From assembly GCA_964516305.1 (NCBI GenBank), contig CAZEZH010000126.1, forward strand, positions 1-9,837: a DNA stretch of 9,837 nt, written 5' to 3'. Positions 1 through 5,765 of this stretch are shown piece by piece; within the stretch, counting starts at the first letter, position 1, and each line of letters opens with the position of its first letter. The stretch is from Lamprobacter sp964516305 (lineage in GTDB: Bacteria > Pseudomonadota > Gammaproteobacteria > Chromatiales > Chromatiaceae). A model generated the notes under the pieces. It was not told where the DNA came from, searched no databases, and saw only the letters and a program-made list of their open reading frames with translations. Both the position numbers and the translations under genes were made by a program.

Positions 1-57
1 AAATTCTTTTATAGCTTTGTTTATTATAAGTGGTTCTATAAGATCATCCCTATATGT
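1..57. other. A+T-rich segment joined abruptly to G+C-rich DNA
   Basis: Only 14 of these 57 bases are G or C, against roughly 60% in the rest of the window. The change coincides with loss of family-like sequence in the AAA+ ATPase. No terminal inverted repeat or target duplication can be recognised because the element would extend beyond the window. Candidates are the end of an insertion sequence, another horizontally acquired segment, or a chimeric contig end. Confidence 0.5.
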
Positions 58-528
58 CCGGTCGGCAAGCGCGGTGCCCATGTCATGGCTAACCGCGCCA
101 TGGAAGCTGGCGTTACCGGCTGCCACCACCTGCCAGCCCTCGGGCAGCCGATAGTGGCCGACGCGACGATCAAGAATCAGTGAGTATGCTGAGATCTGCA
201 ACCGCTGATCGGCCGCAGTCAGTTCATCGAGGAACAGGATGCCCTCGGGCTGATCGGGCGTTGGCAGGAACTCGGGCGGAAACCAGACGGTCTTGCCCTG
301 GGTGTCATCGGCATAGATGGCGCCGCGGATGTCGACCGGCTCAATGGTCGTCAGGCGCAGGTCGATCAGAGCCACGCCGAAGTGATCGGCGACCTGGCGC
401 ACGATCGACGACTTACCGACACCGCGGGTGCCCCAGAGCATCGAGGCGCGATGGCGCAACACAGGATCAGCGTACTGTTCGATCAACGCCCGCTTGGCCG
501 CAGCAATCGAGACTGGTGGGATATTCAT
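1..528 (-). CDS. MoxR-type AAA+ ATPase, truncated at the window edge
   Basis: The visible part is the first 176 codons. Walker A is GTRGVGKS (residues 33-40) and Walker B is ILFLDE (97-102), followed by the WQVVAAGN sensor-1 stretch (132-139). This order is that of MoxR/RavA-like AAA+ ATPases, cytoplasmic chaperone-like enzymes that use ATP hydrolysis to remodel or activate partner proteins, often together with VWA-domain proteins. The ATG (526-528) overlaps the TGA of the upstream membrane-protein gene as ATGA, so translation is probably coupled. Up to ALADR (153-157) the sequence is family-like. The last 19 residues are lysine/isoleucine-rich, coded by A+T-rich DNA, and do not resemble the expected continuation. 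The gene is either interrupted there by inserted DNA or joined there by misassembly. Family assignment is firm; the substrate is unknown. Confidence 0.85.
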   Translation of the reverse strand, partial: MNIPPVSIAAAKRALIEQYADPVLRHRASMLWGTRGVGKSSIVRQVADHFGVALIDLRLTTIEPVDIRGAIYADDTQGKTVWFPPEFLPTPDQPEGILFLDELTAADQRLQISAYSLILDRRVGHYRLPEGWQVVAAGNASFHGAVSHDMGTALADRTYRDDLIEPLIINKAIKEF

Positions 529-1679
529 CCAGCCTCAGCGCCCTGCATCGACCTATCGTCGCTCGCACTGACCCCTGTACCTGAGGACCCTTGGTCTCCG
601 GGCGTAAGACTCGATTCTTGCCGGGAATCAGATTCGGCGGCGATAGTGCCGCTGCGGCCGTTGCTGTCATCGATGATCCAGTCGTGACCGATTAGATGAC
701 GTGGCATCGGCGGGATCTCGATCACCGGCAGTTCGCGCAGCATGAAGATACCGATCAGCAGCATTGGCGGCGCGTGGAAGATAAGCATCCGAGCAAGCGA
801 AGCCGTTTCCAGTGAGAGCAGCTGAATCAGCGGCGCCGAGCCCAGCAGGCCAATCCCGATCAGCATCGGGATCGCACGCTGAAAGGTCACACGCCAACGG
901 GCCGACTGCCAGTGCGCATGGAAATCGGCCGGATCACTGCGCAGCGTCTCCGCAAGATGCCGCACGGCCTGCGACAGCTTGGCCTCGACATCGGAGGTGC
1001 GCTCTGGCTCGTCGGCCGCAATACGCACACTGCCTCGCCAGAACTTGCCGAGCTGGCGCATCGGACGCCACTCCCACCCGAGCACCGCAAACAGGTCGGC
1101 CGGCACGCGCAGACGCCGATCATCAGCGGCCCGCAGCTCGAAATCGGCTGGCATCTTGCGGCCGGTCTTGGCATTGAAGGTCAGCACAGCCCCTTCTAAC
1201 AGGGTCTCCGCTGTGGTCAGCTGCAAGCGCCAATGCGCGGGCTGATGCTCGCTCGCCGCAACCGGCTGCAACCGGTAGCGACGCGCGACATGGACATCAT
1301 CGACGGCAACGATCTGGCGTGAAACATCGATCGCTTCGATCTGCTCTAGCAGCAGGCCGGCATCGCTGCCTTCGATCTCGAGGGTCGAGCTGAGTCCAGT
1401 GCCGTCGGTCAGGATCCGCCGCAAGCAAAACTGATCATCACTCGGATGCTCTAGGATCAGCGTCTCGGTCAGCGACTCCCCTTCGCGGGGCAGATTCGGA
1501 TGACTGATTGGCTTGAACCTGAGCTGCCGTTGCGCACGATCACTGGCAGCGAGATCAACCTGACGGCCGCGCCGGCTGAAGGGCGCGACCAGCCCAAGGA
1601 TCTGATGATGGGTGAGCGGGATCGGACCGGGAGCCTCAGCTCCGACCGACGGGGTTGGGACAACAGCGACACGAACCAT
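525..1679 (-). CDS. uncharacterised membrane protein in operon with MoxR ATPase
   Basis: I do not recognise a named family. From the ATG at 1679 the protein has 384 residues: a soluble N-terminal part of about 265 residues, two hydrophobic segments (roughly 269-290 and 296-316) separated by a very short turn, and a polar, serine/glycine-rich, probably disordered C-terminus. There is no signal peptide, so the large N-terminal part is probably cytoplasmic and anchored by a helical hairpin. The frame stays open upstream to 1853, but that extension has a Cys/Ser/Arg-rich composition typical of non-coding sequence. The protein-like sequence begins at MVRVAVVP, so 1679 was chosen; its ribosome-binding site is weak. 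The stop overlaps the ATPase start by four bases, so this protein is a likely partner or membrane anchor for the MoxR ATPase. That role is inference. Confidence 0.72.
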   Translation of the reverse strand: MVRVAVVPTPSVGAEAPGPIPLTHHQILGLVAPFSRRGRQVDLAASDRAQRQLRFKPISHPNLPREGESLTETLILEHPSDDQFCLRRILTDGTGLSSTLEIEGSDAGLLLEQIEAIDVSRQIVAVDDVHVARRYRLQPVAASEHQPAHWRLQLTTAETLLEGAVLTFNAKTGRKMPADFELRAADDRRLRVPADLFAVLGWEWRPMRQLGKFWRGSVRIAADEPERTSDVEAKLSQAVRHLAETLRSDPADFHAHWQSARWRVTFQRAIPMLIGIGLLGSAPLIQLLSLETASLARMLIFHAPPMLLIGIFMLRELPVIEIPPMPRHLIGHDWIIDDSNGRSGTIAAESDSRQESSLTPGDQGSSGTGVSASDDRSMQGAEAG

Positions 1680-1758
1680 AGCAGCAAGCTCGATCGTTAG
1701 CAGATGACAGGAAGGTGACCATACACGGCCACAACAGGAGCGGCATCCCTGTTTTAAC

Positions 1759-1775
1759 CCCACAATTACTGTGGG
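1759..1775. repeat. 17-base dyad (CCCACA-N5-TGTGGG)
   Basis: Six-base perfect arms flank ATTAC. It lies about 80 bases upstream of the membrane-protein start and about 90 bases past the protease stop. No T-run follows on either strand, so it does not look like an intrinsic terminator. An operator for the 1679-to-1 operon is possible. Confidence 0.35.
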
Positions 1776-1824
1776 TAGAGGACCGCCACTTTCTTCGCGA
1801 CCACCCGAAAAAGAGCATTTCAAC

Positions 1825-1850
1825 CGCAGATGACGCCGATAGCGCAGAGG
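1825..1850. repeat. degenerate 9-base tandem repeat (CGCAGATGA-like)
   Basis: Three consecutive units read CGCAGATGA, CGCCGATAG and CGCAGAGG, just past the 3' end of the protease gene. Similar CGCAGAT-type intergenic repeats occur in many proteobacterial genomes as far as I recall. Here only a short decayed copy is visible. Confidence 0.4.
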
Positions 1851-1860
1851 CATTAAGCCA

Positions 1861-2817
1861 CTACGGCCAAGCCTCCCAGTCCGCTAGCGGTGCCAAGTTG
1901 ACGGCCATATTCGAGCGCGCCCCATGTCGAGCATTGAGCCCATAGACCACAGTATGCACCCCGACCACGCGCCCCTGATACAGCACTGGACCGCCAGAAT
2001 CCCCAGGACAGAGTGAAGGCGCCTGAGCTGCTCGCTGGCCGGCTTCCGTATAGAAATTGACCGCATCAACCCGAATCACCCGCGACCATCCCGAGCGACG
2101 CTCGGCAGACAGGCGATCGCCAACTCGAGCCAGGTGGCTACAACCGAAGCCGACCAGTTCCACCTCGGCACCGGCGTCAATCGGCGCGAAATCCACTCGG
2201 TTAAGCGGAATCTTGGGCGTGGCCGTCTGCAGCCGAATCAGGGCGATATCCGGATAGCGCTCGGCGAAATGGTAGCGCATGCTCAGCCCCTGCTCGAGCT
2301 TGTCTGCCGGTAAGGCCGAGGCCTGACGCTTTAGCTCGGCGAGACGCCGGCGTCGATAGTCAGCGAGCCTCGCCAGCCCTTCACGGTACGCCTGCGGCAA
2401 CAGAGTCTCGTCGACAACAGCGGTGATGGCGTCGTTGCCGCTGGTCTGCTGCGTGGCGTTATCCAGACTGATCTCAGCGCCGGGCCGAAAGGCTGGCTTC
2501 AACTCCCCGTTGCGCTCCTCGACCACGCAATGGGCGGCGGTCAGCAGGGTGTGTGAGCCGATCTTGACCGCAGTGCAAACGGATACCTGATCAACACGGA
2601 CGTTCAACACGGCAGCATGTCGCTGCTCGGTATCCAACGCTCCGCCGCTCACGGCGAAGGCACTGGTGGCGATCAGTACCCAAGCGCTGACCGCAACCCT
2701 CGCGAGGCCCAACTCCCCACGTCGGCGATGGCTAGAGGGCCTCGCCGGACAGCAATTCGCCTGGCAACATAGGGGCGCCGCACGGCTTGGGCTACGAGCA
2801 CAACAGATGGAATGCAT
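1861..2817 (-). CDS. secreted trypsin-like serine protease (S1 family)
   Basis: The catalytic triad of the chymotrypsin fold is visible: His96 in LTAAHC, Asp190 in YPDIALIRL and Ser274 in CPGDSGGP. Cysteines before and at the His motif (VCTAVKIG...AAHC) could form the conserved disulfide. The N-terminus has an arginine-rich stretch followed by a hydrophobic segment (about 41-55, ending SAFA), consistent with export with an unusually long n-region. The frame is open to 2940, but ATG 2817 is preceded at 2822-2826 by GGAGA with a four-base spacer, so it is preferred. Residue 268, equivalent to chymotrypsin position 189, is Ser rather than Asp, so strict Arg/Lys specificity is not expected. The His-Asp distance is 94 residues instead of about 45, because of a charged, probably helical insertion. 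It is probably periplasmic or secreted; substrate unknown. The neighbours give no functional hint. Confidence 0.88.
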   Translation of the reverse strand: MHSICCARSPSRAAPLCCQANCCPARPSSHRRRGELGLARVAVSAWVLIATSAFAVSGGALDTEQRHAAVLNVRVDQVSVCTAVKIGSHTLLTAAHCVVEERNGELKPAFRPGAEISLDNATQQTSGNDAITAVVDETLLPQAYREGLARLADYRRRRLAELKRQASALPADKLEQGLSMRYHFAERYPDIALIRLQTATPKIPLNRVDFAPIDAGAEVELVGFGCSHLARVGDRLSAERRSGWSRVIRVDAVNFYTEAGQRAAQAPSLCPGDSGGPVLYQGRVVGVHTVVYGLNARHGARSNMAVNLAPLADWEAWP

Positions 2818-2821
2818 GAGG

Positions 2822-2826
2822 TCTCC
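2822..2826 (-). promoter_or_regulatory. ribosome-binding site fixing the protease start
   Basis: GGAGA on the minus strand ends four bases before ATG 2817. This favours that start over the longer open frame to 2940. Confidence 0.55.
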
Positions 2827-3030
2827 GAGCAAGCCTGAAGGCACAAAACGGCTGATCTCTTGCGGACTCAGCACGCCGGCATCCCCATGAAGCCATGCAA
2901 GAGCCAGCGTCGCTCGCCGCGGATCTGGCGGTAGATCCAAAGGCGCTCGCAGCGCTCGCGAGCCTTAAACGCTAGCCGGCACGGCCTCCGCGCAATTCGC
3001 ATAACACTGACCTTCACTGGGTCGGTCAGG

Positions 3031-3762
3031 CTATCCAACCGACCGACCGGCCTGGTTGCCTATCTGATACCCAAGACCCAAACGGAGTACGCCGACGCCC
3101 AGCCCCTCGATCACTAGCGCCTGCTGGCGCAAGTCGATCTGTATCGACGCATAGCCGGGATTCTCAGGCAGCAGTTGTACCTGATGTGGTTGCTCCTCGG
3201 TGCGTCGAAAGCGCTTAACGGTCACCTCTTCATGAAGCCGCACAACCAGAATCTGGCCATTCTGCGCCTCCGGCGTAGCATGCACGGCGAGCAGGTCGCC
3301 ATCGAGAATACCAGCATCGCGCATGCTGGCACCGCGCACCCGCAGCAAGTAATCGGCTCGTGGATAGAACAAGCTCGGATCGACCCTGTAATAGTCCTCG
3401 ATGTGCTCCTCGGCCAAGATCGGACTGCCTGCAGCAATCTGGCCAACCACCGGCAGCTTGAGCACAGCATGCGGCGGGCTAAGCATTGGCCCACTGACCG
3501 GTGCAGTGACTGCCCTAGCCGACAACCTCTTGGCCGACTCATTAGGCTCGTCCAAGAGGGTGATGCCGCGCGAAGCCCCAGGCTTTATGGCGATCACCCC
3601 ATGCCGAGCCAACGCCTTGAGATGATCCACCGCGGCATTGACCGAGCGAAAGCCAAAGGCCTCGGCGATCTCGGCCCGAGTCGGCGGATAACCGGTCTCG
3701 CGCTGCCGCTGCCGGAGGAACGCCAGGATTTGGCGTTGGCGCAGCGTCAAGGCATCGCGCAT
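3031..3762 (-). CDS. lexA: LexA, SOS response transcriptional repressor
   Basis: This is LexA (EC 3.4.21.88): it represses SOS genes and is inactivated by RecA-stimulated self-cleavage. The N-terminal winged helix-turn-helix (about 1-70) has PPTRAEIAEAFGFRS and HLKALARHGVI, nearly identical to the E. coli protein as I recall it. The C-terminal S24 peptidase domain carries the Ala111-Gly112 cleavage site in VVGQIAAGSP, nucleophile Ser146 in GASM and general base Lys183 in VTVKRF. The chosen product is 243 residues, about 40 longer than E. coli LexA, through a longer hinge (about 71-103) and a C-terminal tail. The frame is open to 3942, but that extension would cross the SOS operator and -10 element, so ATG 3762, matching the normal LexA N-terminus, is the start. 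It is autoregulated through the SOS box at 3794-3809. Confidence 0.97.
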   Translation of the reverse strand: MRDALTLRQRQILAFLRQRQRETGYPPTRAEIAEAFGFRSVNAAVDHLKALARHGVIAIKPGASRGITLLDEPNESAKRLSARAVTAPVSGPMLSPPHAVLKLPVVGQIAAGSPILAEEHIEDYYRVDPSLFYPRADYLLRVRGASMRDAGILDGDLLAVHATPEAQNGQILVVRLHEEVTVKRFRRTEEQPHQVQLLPENPGYASIQIDLRQQALVIEGLGVGVLRLGLGYQIGNQAGRSVG

Positions 3763-3793
3763 GACTAAAACCCAACCGGAACCCAGTGATAAA

Positions 3794-3809
3794 CTGTTAT
3801 TATAAACAG
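3794..3809 (-). promoter_or_regulatory. LexA operator (SOS box)
   Basis: The plus strand reads CTGT-TATTATAA-ACAG, an exact match to the CTGT-N8-ACAG consensus of gamma- and betaproteobacterial LexA, flanked by A and T to give an 18-base near-palindrome. It lies 31 bases upstream of the lexA ATG and covers the predicted -10 element, so bound LexA would block RNA polymerase. Confidence 0.95.
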
Positions 3810-3827
3810 TCACGGCGACAATGCTAA
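3799..3827 (-). promoter_or_regulatory. predicted sigma-70 promoter of lexA
   Basis: On the minus strand a perfect TATAAT (3799-3804) lies inside the SOS box spacer. A TTAGCA -35 candidate (3822-3827, four of six consensus bases) is exactly 17 bases upstream. This predicts a start point near 3792 and a leader of about 30 bases. Confidence 0.7.
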
Positions 3828-3841
3828 TCCAAAATGACGCC

Positions 3842-3862
3842 CGATAGGCTTGCATCCTATCG
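3842..3862. repeat. inverted repeat upstream of lexA promoter
   Basis: Perfect seven-base arms CGATAGG (3842-3848) and CCTATCG (3856-3862) flank a seven-base loop. It lies 15 bases upstream of the lexA -35 candidate, in the divergent intergenic region. It could be an operator for either direction or a hairpin; no T-run follows it. Confidence 0.4.
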
Positions 3863-4055
3863 CCACTCATCAGTAAAGTCGGATACCAGTCCAGGGTCAA
3901 ACGAGAAGCAGGCCCCGCTAAGCAGGACGGCCAGACAGTCACTAGCGCTCTTCAACCCTTACTGAGTCGGAGATGCTCGGATGTACCCTAGCCAGTGCGC
4001 TTAAAGGATTTCTCCAATGCCCTCGAGCGGCTGCCGCATGCTGATCGCCAGCTCT

Positions 4056-4068
4056 TTCCACTCTGGAA
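4056..4068. repeat. 13-base dyad TTCCA-CTC-TGGAA
   Basis: Perfect five-base arms lie about 40 bases upstream of the GTG at 4109. Its position would suit an operator for the rightward operon, but such a short dyad can arise by chance. Confidence 0.3.
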
Positions 4069-4108
4069 TGACCAGCGAAATGCTCTGCCTTCGACGCGGT
4101 GGACACTA

Positions 4109-4537
4109 GTGCGGCGGCTGCGTCAAAGAGCACTGATCTCGGCGATGCTTTTGTGCCTTTGTGCGCTGGGCTCAGCACAGGCCCAACAGCTCATCGTCAA
4201 CGACGACGTCGGGATCAGCGCCATCGACCGTAATCGCGCCCGGCTGATCTTCACCATGCGGGTCAACCAATGGTCCGATCAACTGCCGGTCGCTGTCTTT
4301 GTCCTACCCGACGATGCCCCATTGCACCAAGCCTTCGCCAAGAGCGCCCTCGGTGTGTTCCCGCATCAGCTCAGGCAAACCTGGGATCGGCAGGTCTTCT
4401 CCGGTACCGGCCAGGCGCCGCTTCAGGTTGCTAGCGAATCGGAAATGCTCAGGCGTGTTCGCCAAACGCCAGGGGCCATCGGCTATGTGAGCCAGTCATC
4501 GAACACGACAGGGATCAAGGTCATCGAGGTCGAATAG
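4109..4537 (+). CDS. short PstS-like periplasmic substrate-binding protein
   Basis: From GTG 4109 the product is 142 residues, with a classic signal peptide: Arg-rich n-region (RRLRQR), hydrophobic core (ALISAMLLCLCALGS) and AQA cleavage site before QQLIVNDD. A GGTGGA at 4098-4103 sits five bases upstream. The frame is open back to GTG 3995, but those residues would place a long charged tract ahead of the signal peptide. The mature ~118 residues (ISAIDRNRARLIFTMRVNQW, FAKSALG, TPGAIGYVSQS) resemble the N-terminal part of PstS-type phosphate-binding proteins. They cover only about half a normal two-lobed binding protein, and no ABC permease or ATPase lies nearby. A role as a periplasmic sensor or adaptor for the downstream Cache-GGDEF-EAL protein and outer-membrane protein is inferred. 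Phosphate binding is not established. Confidence 0.75.
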   Translation: MRRLRQRALISAMLLCLCALGSAQAQQLIVNDDVGISAIDRNRARLIFTMRVNQWSDQLPVAVFVLPDDAPLHQAFAKSALGVFPHQLRQTWDRQVFSGTGQAPLQVASESEMLRRVRQTPGAIGYVSQSSNTTGIKVIEVE

Positions 4538-4539
4538 CC

Positions 4540-5745
4540 GTGAGCCTACGCACTTTTGTCAGGATCTGGATTTTGCTGCTCGCAGCCAGCAGCAGCAGTG
4601 CCGACAACGCCACTGAACCACTTATCGATGGGCTGCAGCTGCATGGCTTCGCGAGTCAGGCAGCGGTGAACACCACCGCCAATCGTTTCTATGGCGACAG
4701 CCCAAACACCTCATTCGACTACACAGAGATCGGCTTGAATGCCTCGTGGCGCCTGAATCCGCGGCTGCTGCTCGCTGGGCAACTGCTCTCGCGTCGGGCT
4801 GGTGAGATGAGCGACGGCCAACCAGAGATCGATTTCGCGCTCGCGGATATCACCCTGATGAGCGGTGATCGCTACCGCGTTGGGACTCGGATCGGCCGCA
4901 TCAAGAACCGTCTTGGCCTCTATAACGAGACACGTGATGTGCCTTTCACCCATCCCGGCATCTTCTTGCCGCAGGTGGTCTATTTCGACAAGGTCCGCAA
5001 CCTGGTGCTCTCTTCCGATGGCATTGTCCTCTATGCCGATGCCTACCAGCCTTTTGGCCTGTTTTCGCTGAACCTGGCGACCGGATCGCCCGTCGTCGAC
5101 AAGAATGTCGAAAGCGCCTTCTTGCTCGGGGACAAGCCGGGCGATATGGAGCCTCGCGATAACAGTTGGCTAGCGGGCCTCTGGTATCAATCACAAGACG
5201 AGCGCTTGAAGCTCGGCTGGAGCGGCGCATCCGTCTCTCTAAAGTTCGATCCGAAACAAGGCGGTCCTCTGCCCTTCGGGCCGGGCACGCTCGACGTGTT
5301 GTATTGGATCGCATCCGCTCAGTACAACAGCGAGCGTTGGAGCCTCACCGCGGAATATATGGCCGAGCCGATCGAATGGAGAGACTTCGGACCTGCGCTA
5401 CCGGATCAAAATGCGACCGCGGAAGGCTACTATGCCCAAGCCACCATCAATCCGGCGCCAAAGTGGCAGCTCATGTTGCGCTACGAGGAAGGGTTTGCTG
5501 ACCGCGACGATCGCAGTGGCCGCAAACTCGAGCGACAGACACTGGGCTTGGTACCCAGAAAAGCCACCTCGTCGCGCATTCTTAGTCTTGGACTGCGCTG
5601 GGACATCAACCGCCAATGGATGCTCAAGGCCGAGTATCAACGTCACATCGGCAACTTCATCCTCTCTGAGATCGAGAACCCCGACTTCAGTCAATACGAT
5701 AAGCACTGGGATCTGTTTGCGGTTCAAGCCGCCTTCAGGTTCTGA
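4540..5745 (+). CDS. outer-membrane beta-barrel (porin-like) protein
   Basis: The 401-residue product starts with a signal peptide (RTFVRIWILLLAASSSSA, cleavage near residue 21). It continues with alternating-residue strands rich in Tyr, Trp and Arg and separated by polar loops, for example YTEIGLNASWRLNPRLLLAG and ILSLGLRWDINRQWMLKAEY, and ends in AAFRF. A C-terminal Phe with alternating hydrophobics is the usual BAM-recognised signature of outer-membrane beta-barrels. I cannot name a specific porin family. Translation starts at GTG 4540, two bases after the preceding stop, with GAGGT at 4526-4530 inside the upstream gene, so the two are almost certainly co-transcribed and coupled. It may admit or sense a ligand for the periplasmic partner; that function is inference. 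Confidence 0.8.
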   Translation: MSLRTFVRIWILLLAASSSSADNATEPLIDGLQLHGFASQAAVNTTANRFYGDSPNTSFDYTEIGLNASWRLNPRLLLAGQLLSRRAGEMSDGQPEIDFALADITLMSGDRYRVGTRIGRIKNRLGLYNETRDVPFTHPGIFLPQVVYFDKVRNLVLSSDGIVLYADAYQPFGLFSLNLATGSPVVDKNVESAFLLGDKPGDMEPRDNSWLAGLWYQSQDERLKLGWSGASVSLKFDPKQGGPLPFGPGTLDVLYWIASAQYNSERWSLTAEYMAEPIEWRDFGPALPDQNATAEGYYAQATINPAPKWQLMLRYEEGFADRDDRSGRKLERQTLGLVPRKATSSRILSLGLRWDINRQWMLKAEYQRHIGNFILSEIENPDFSQYDKHWDLFAVQAAFRF

Positions 5746-5765
5746 GCTATCCGGCTGGAGGCGAC

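Larger units (their letters stand above)
3763..4108. other. divergent intergenic region between lexA and the SBP operon
   Basis: This 346-base stretch holds the lexA leader, SOS box and promoter at its left end, an inverted repeat at 3842-3862 and a small dyad at 4056-4068. I see no convincing protein, tRNA or small-RNA gene, and no clear sigma-70 or sigma-54 promoter for the rightward operon. The open frames crossing it are extensions of lexA and of the gene at 4109 and look non-coding. Confidence 0.6.

Noticed and set aside
180..584. Plus-strand 134-codon frame at the left end
   Set aside because: It is antisense to the MoxR ATPase, whose Walker motifs show the minus strand is coding.
2818..2940. 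Longer start for the serine protease
   Set aside because: ATG 2817 has a well-placed GGAGA. The extension would put 41 more residues ahead of an already long signal-peptide n-region.
3020..3048. GGTCGGTC/GACCGACC inverted repeat over the lexA stop as a terminator
   Set aside because: The loop is 13 bases, there is no T-run downstream on the minus strand, and alternative pairings come from the simple GACC repeat.
3175..3768. 197-codon plus-strand frame opposite lexA
   Set aside because: It is an antisense shadow of the clearly coding lexA gene; its translation shows no family features.
3763..3942. Sixty-residue N-terminal extension of lexA
   Set aside because: It would translate through the SOS box and the TATAAT element, and LexA proteins begin at the MRDALTLRQ-type N-terminus.
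3995..4108. Upstream GTG start for the PstS-like protein
   Set aside because: It would bury the signal peptide behind 38 charged residues, whereas GTG 4109 gives a normal signal peptide and a suitable ribosome-binding site.
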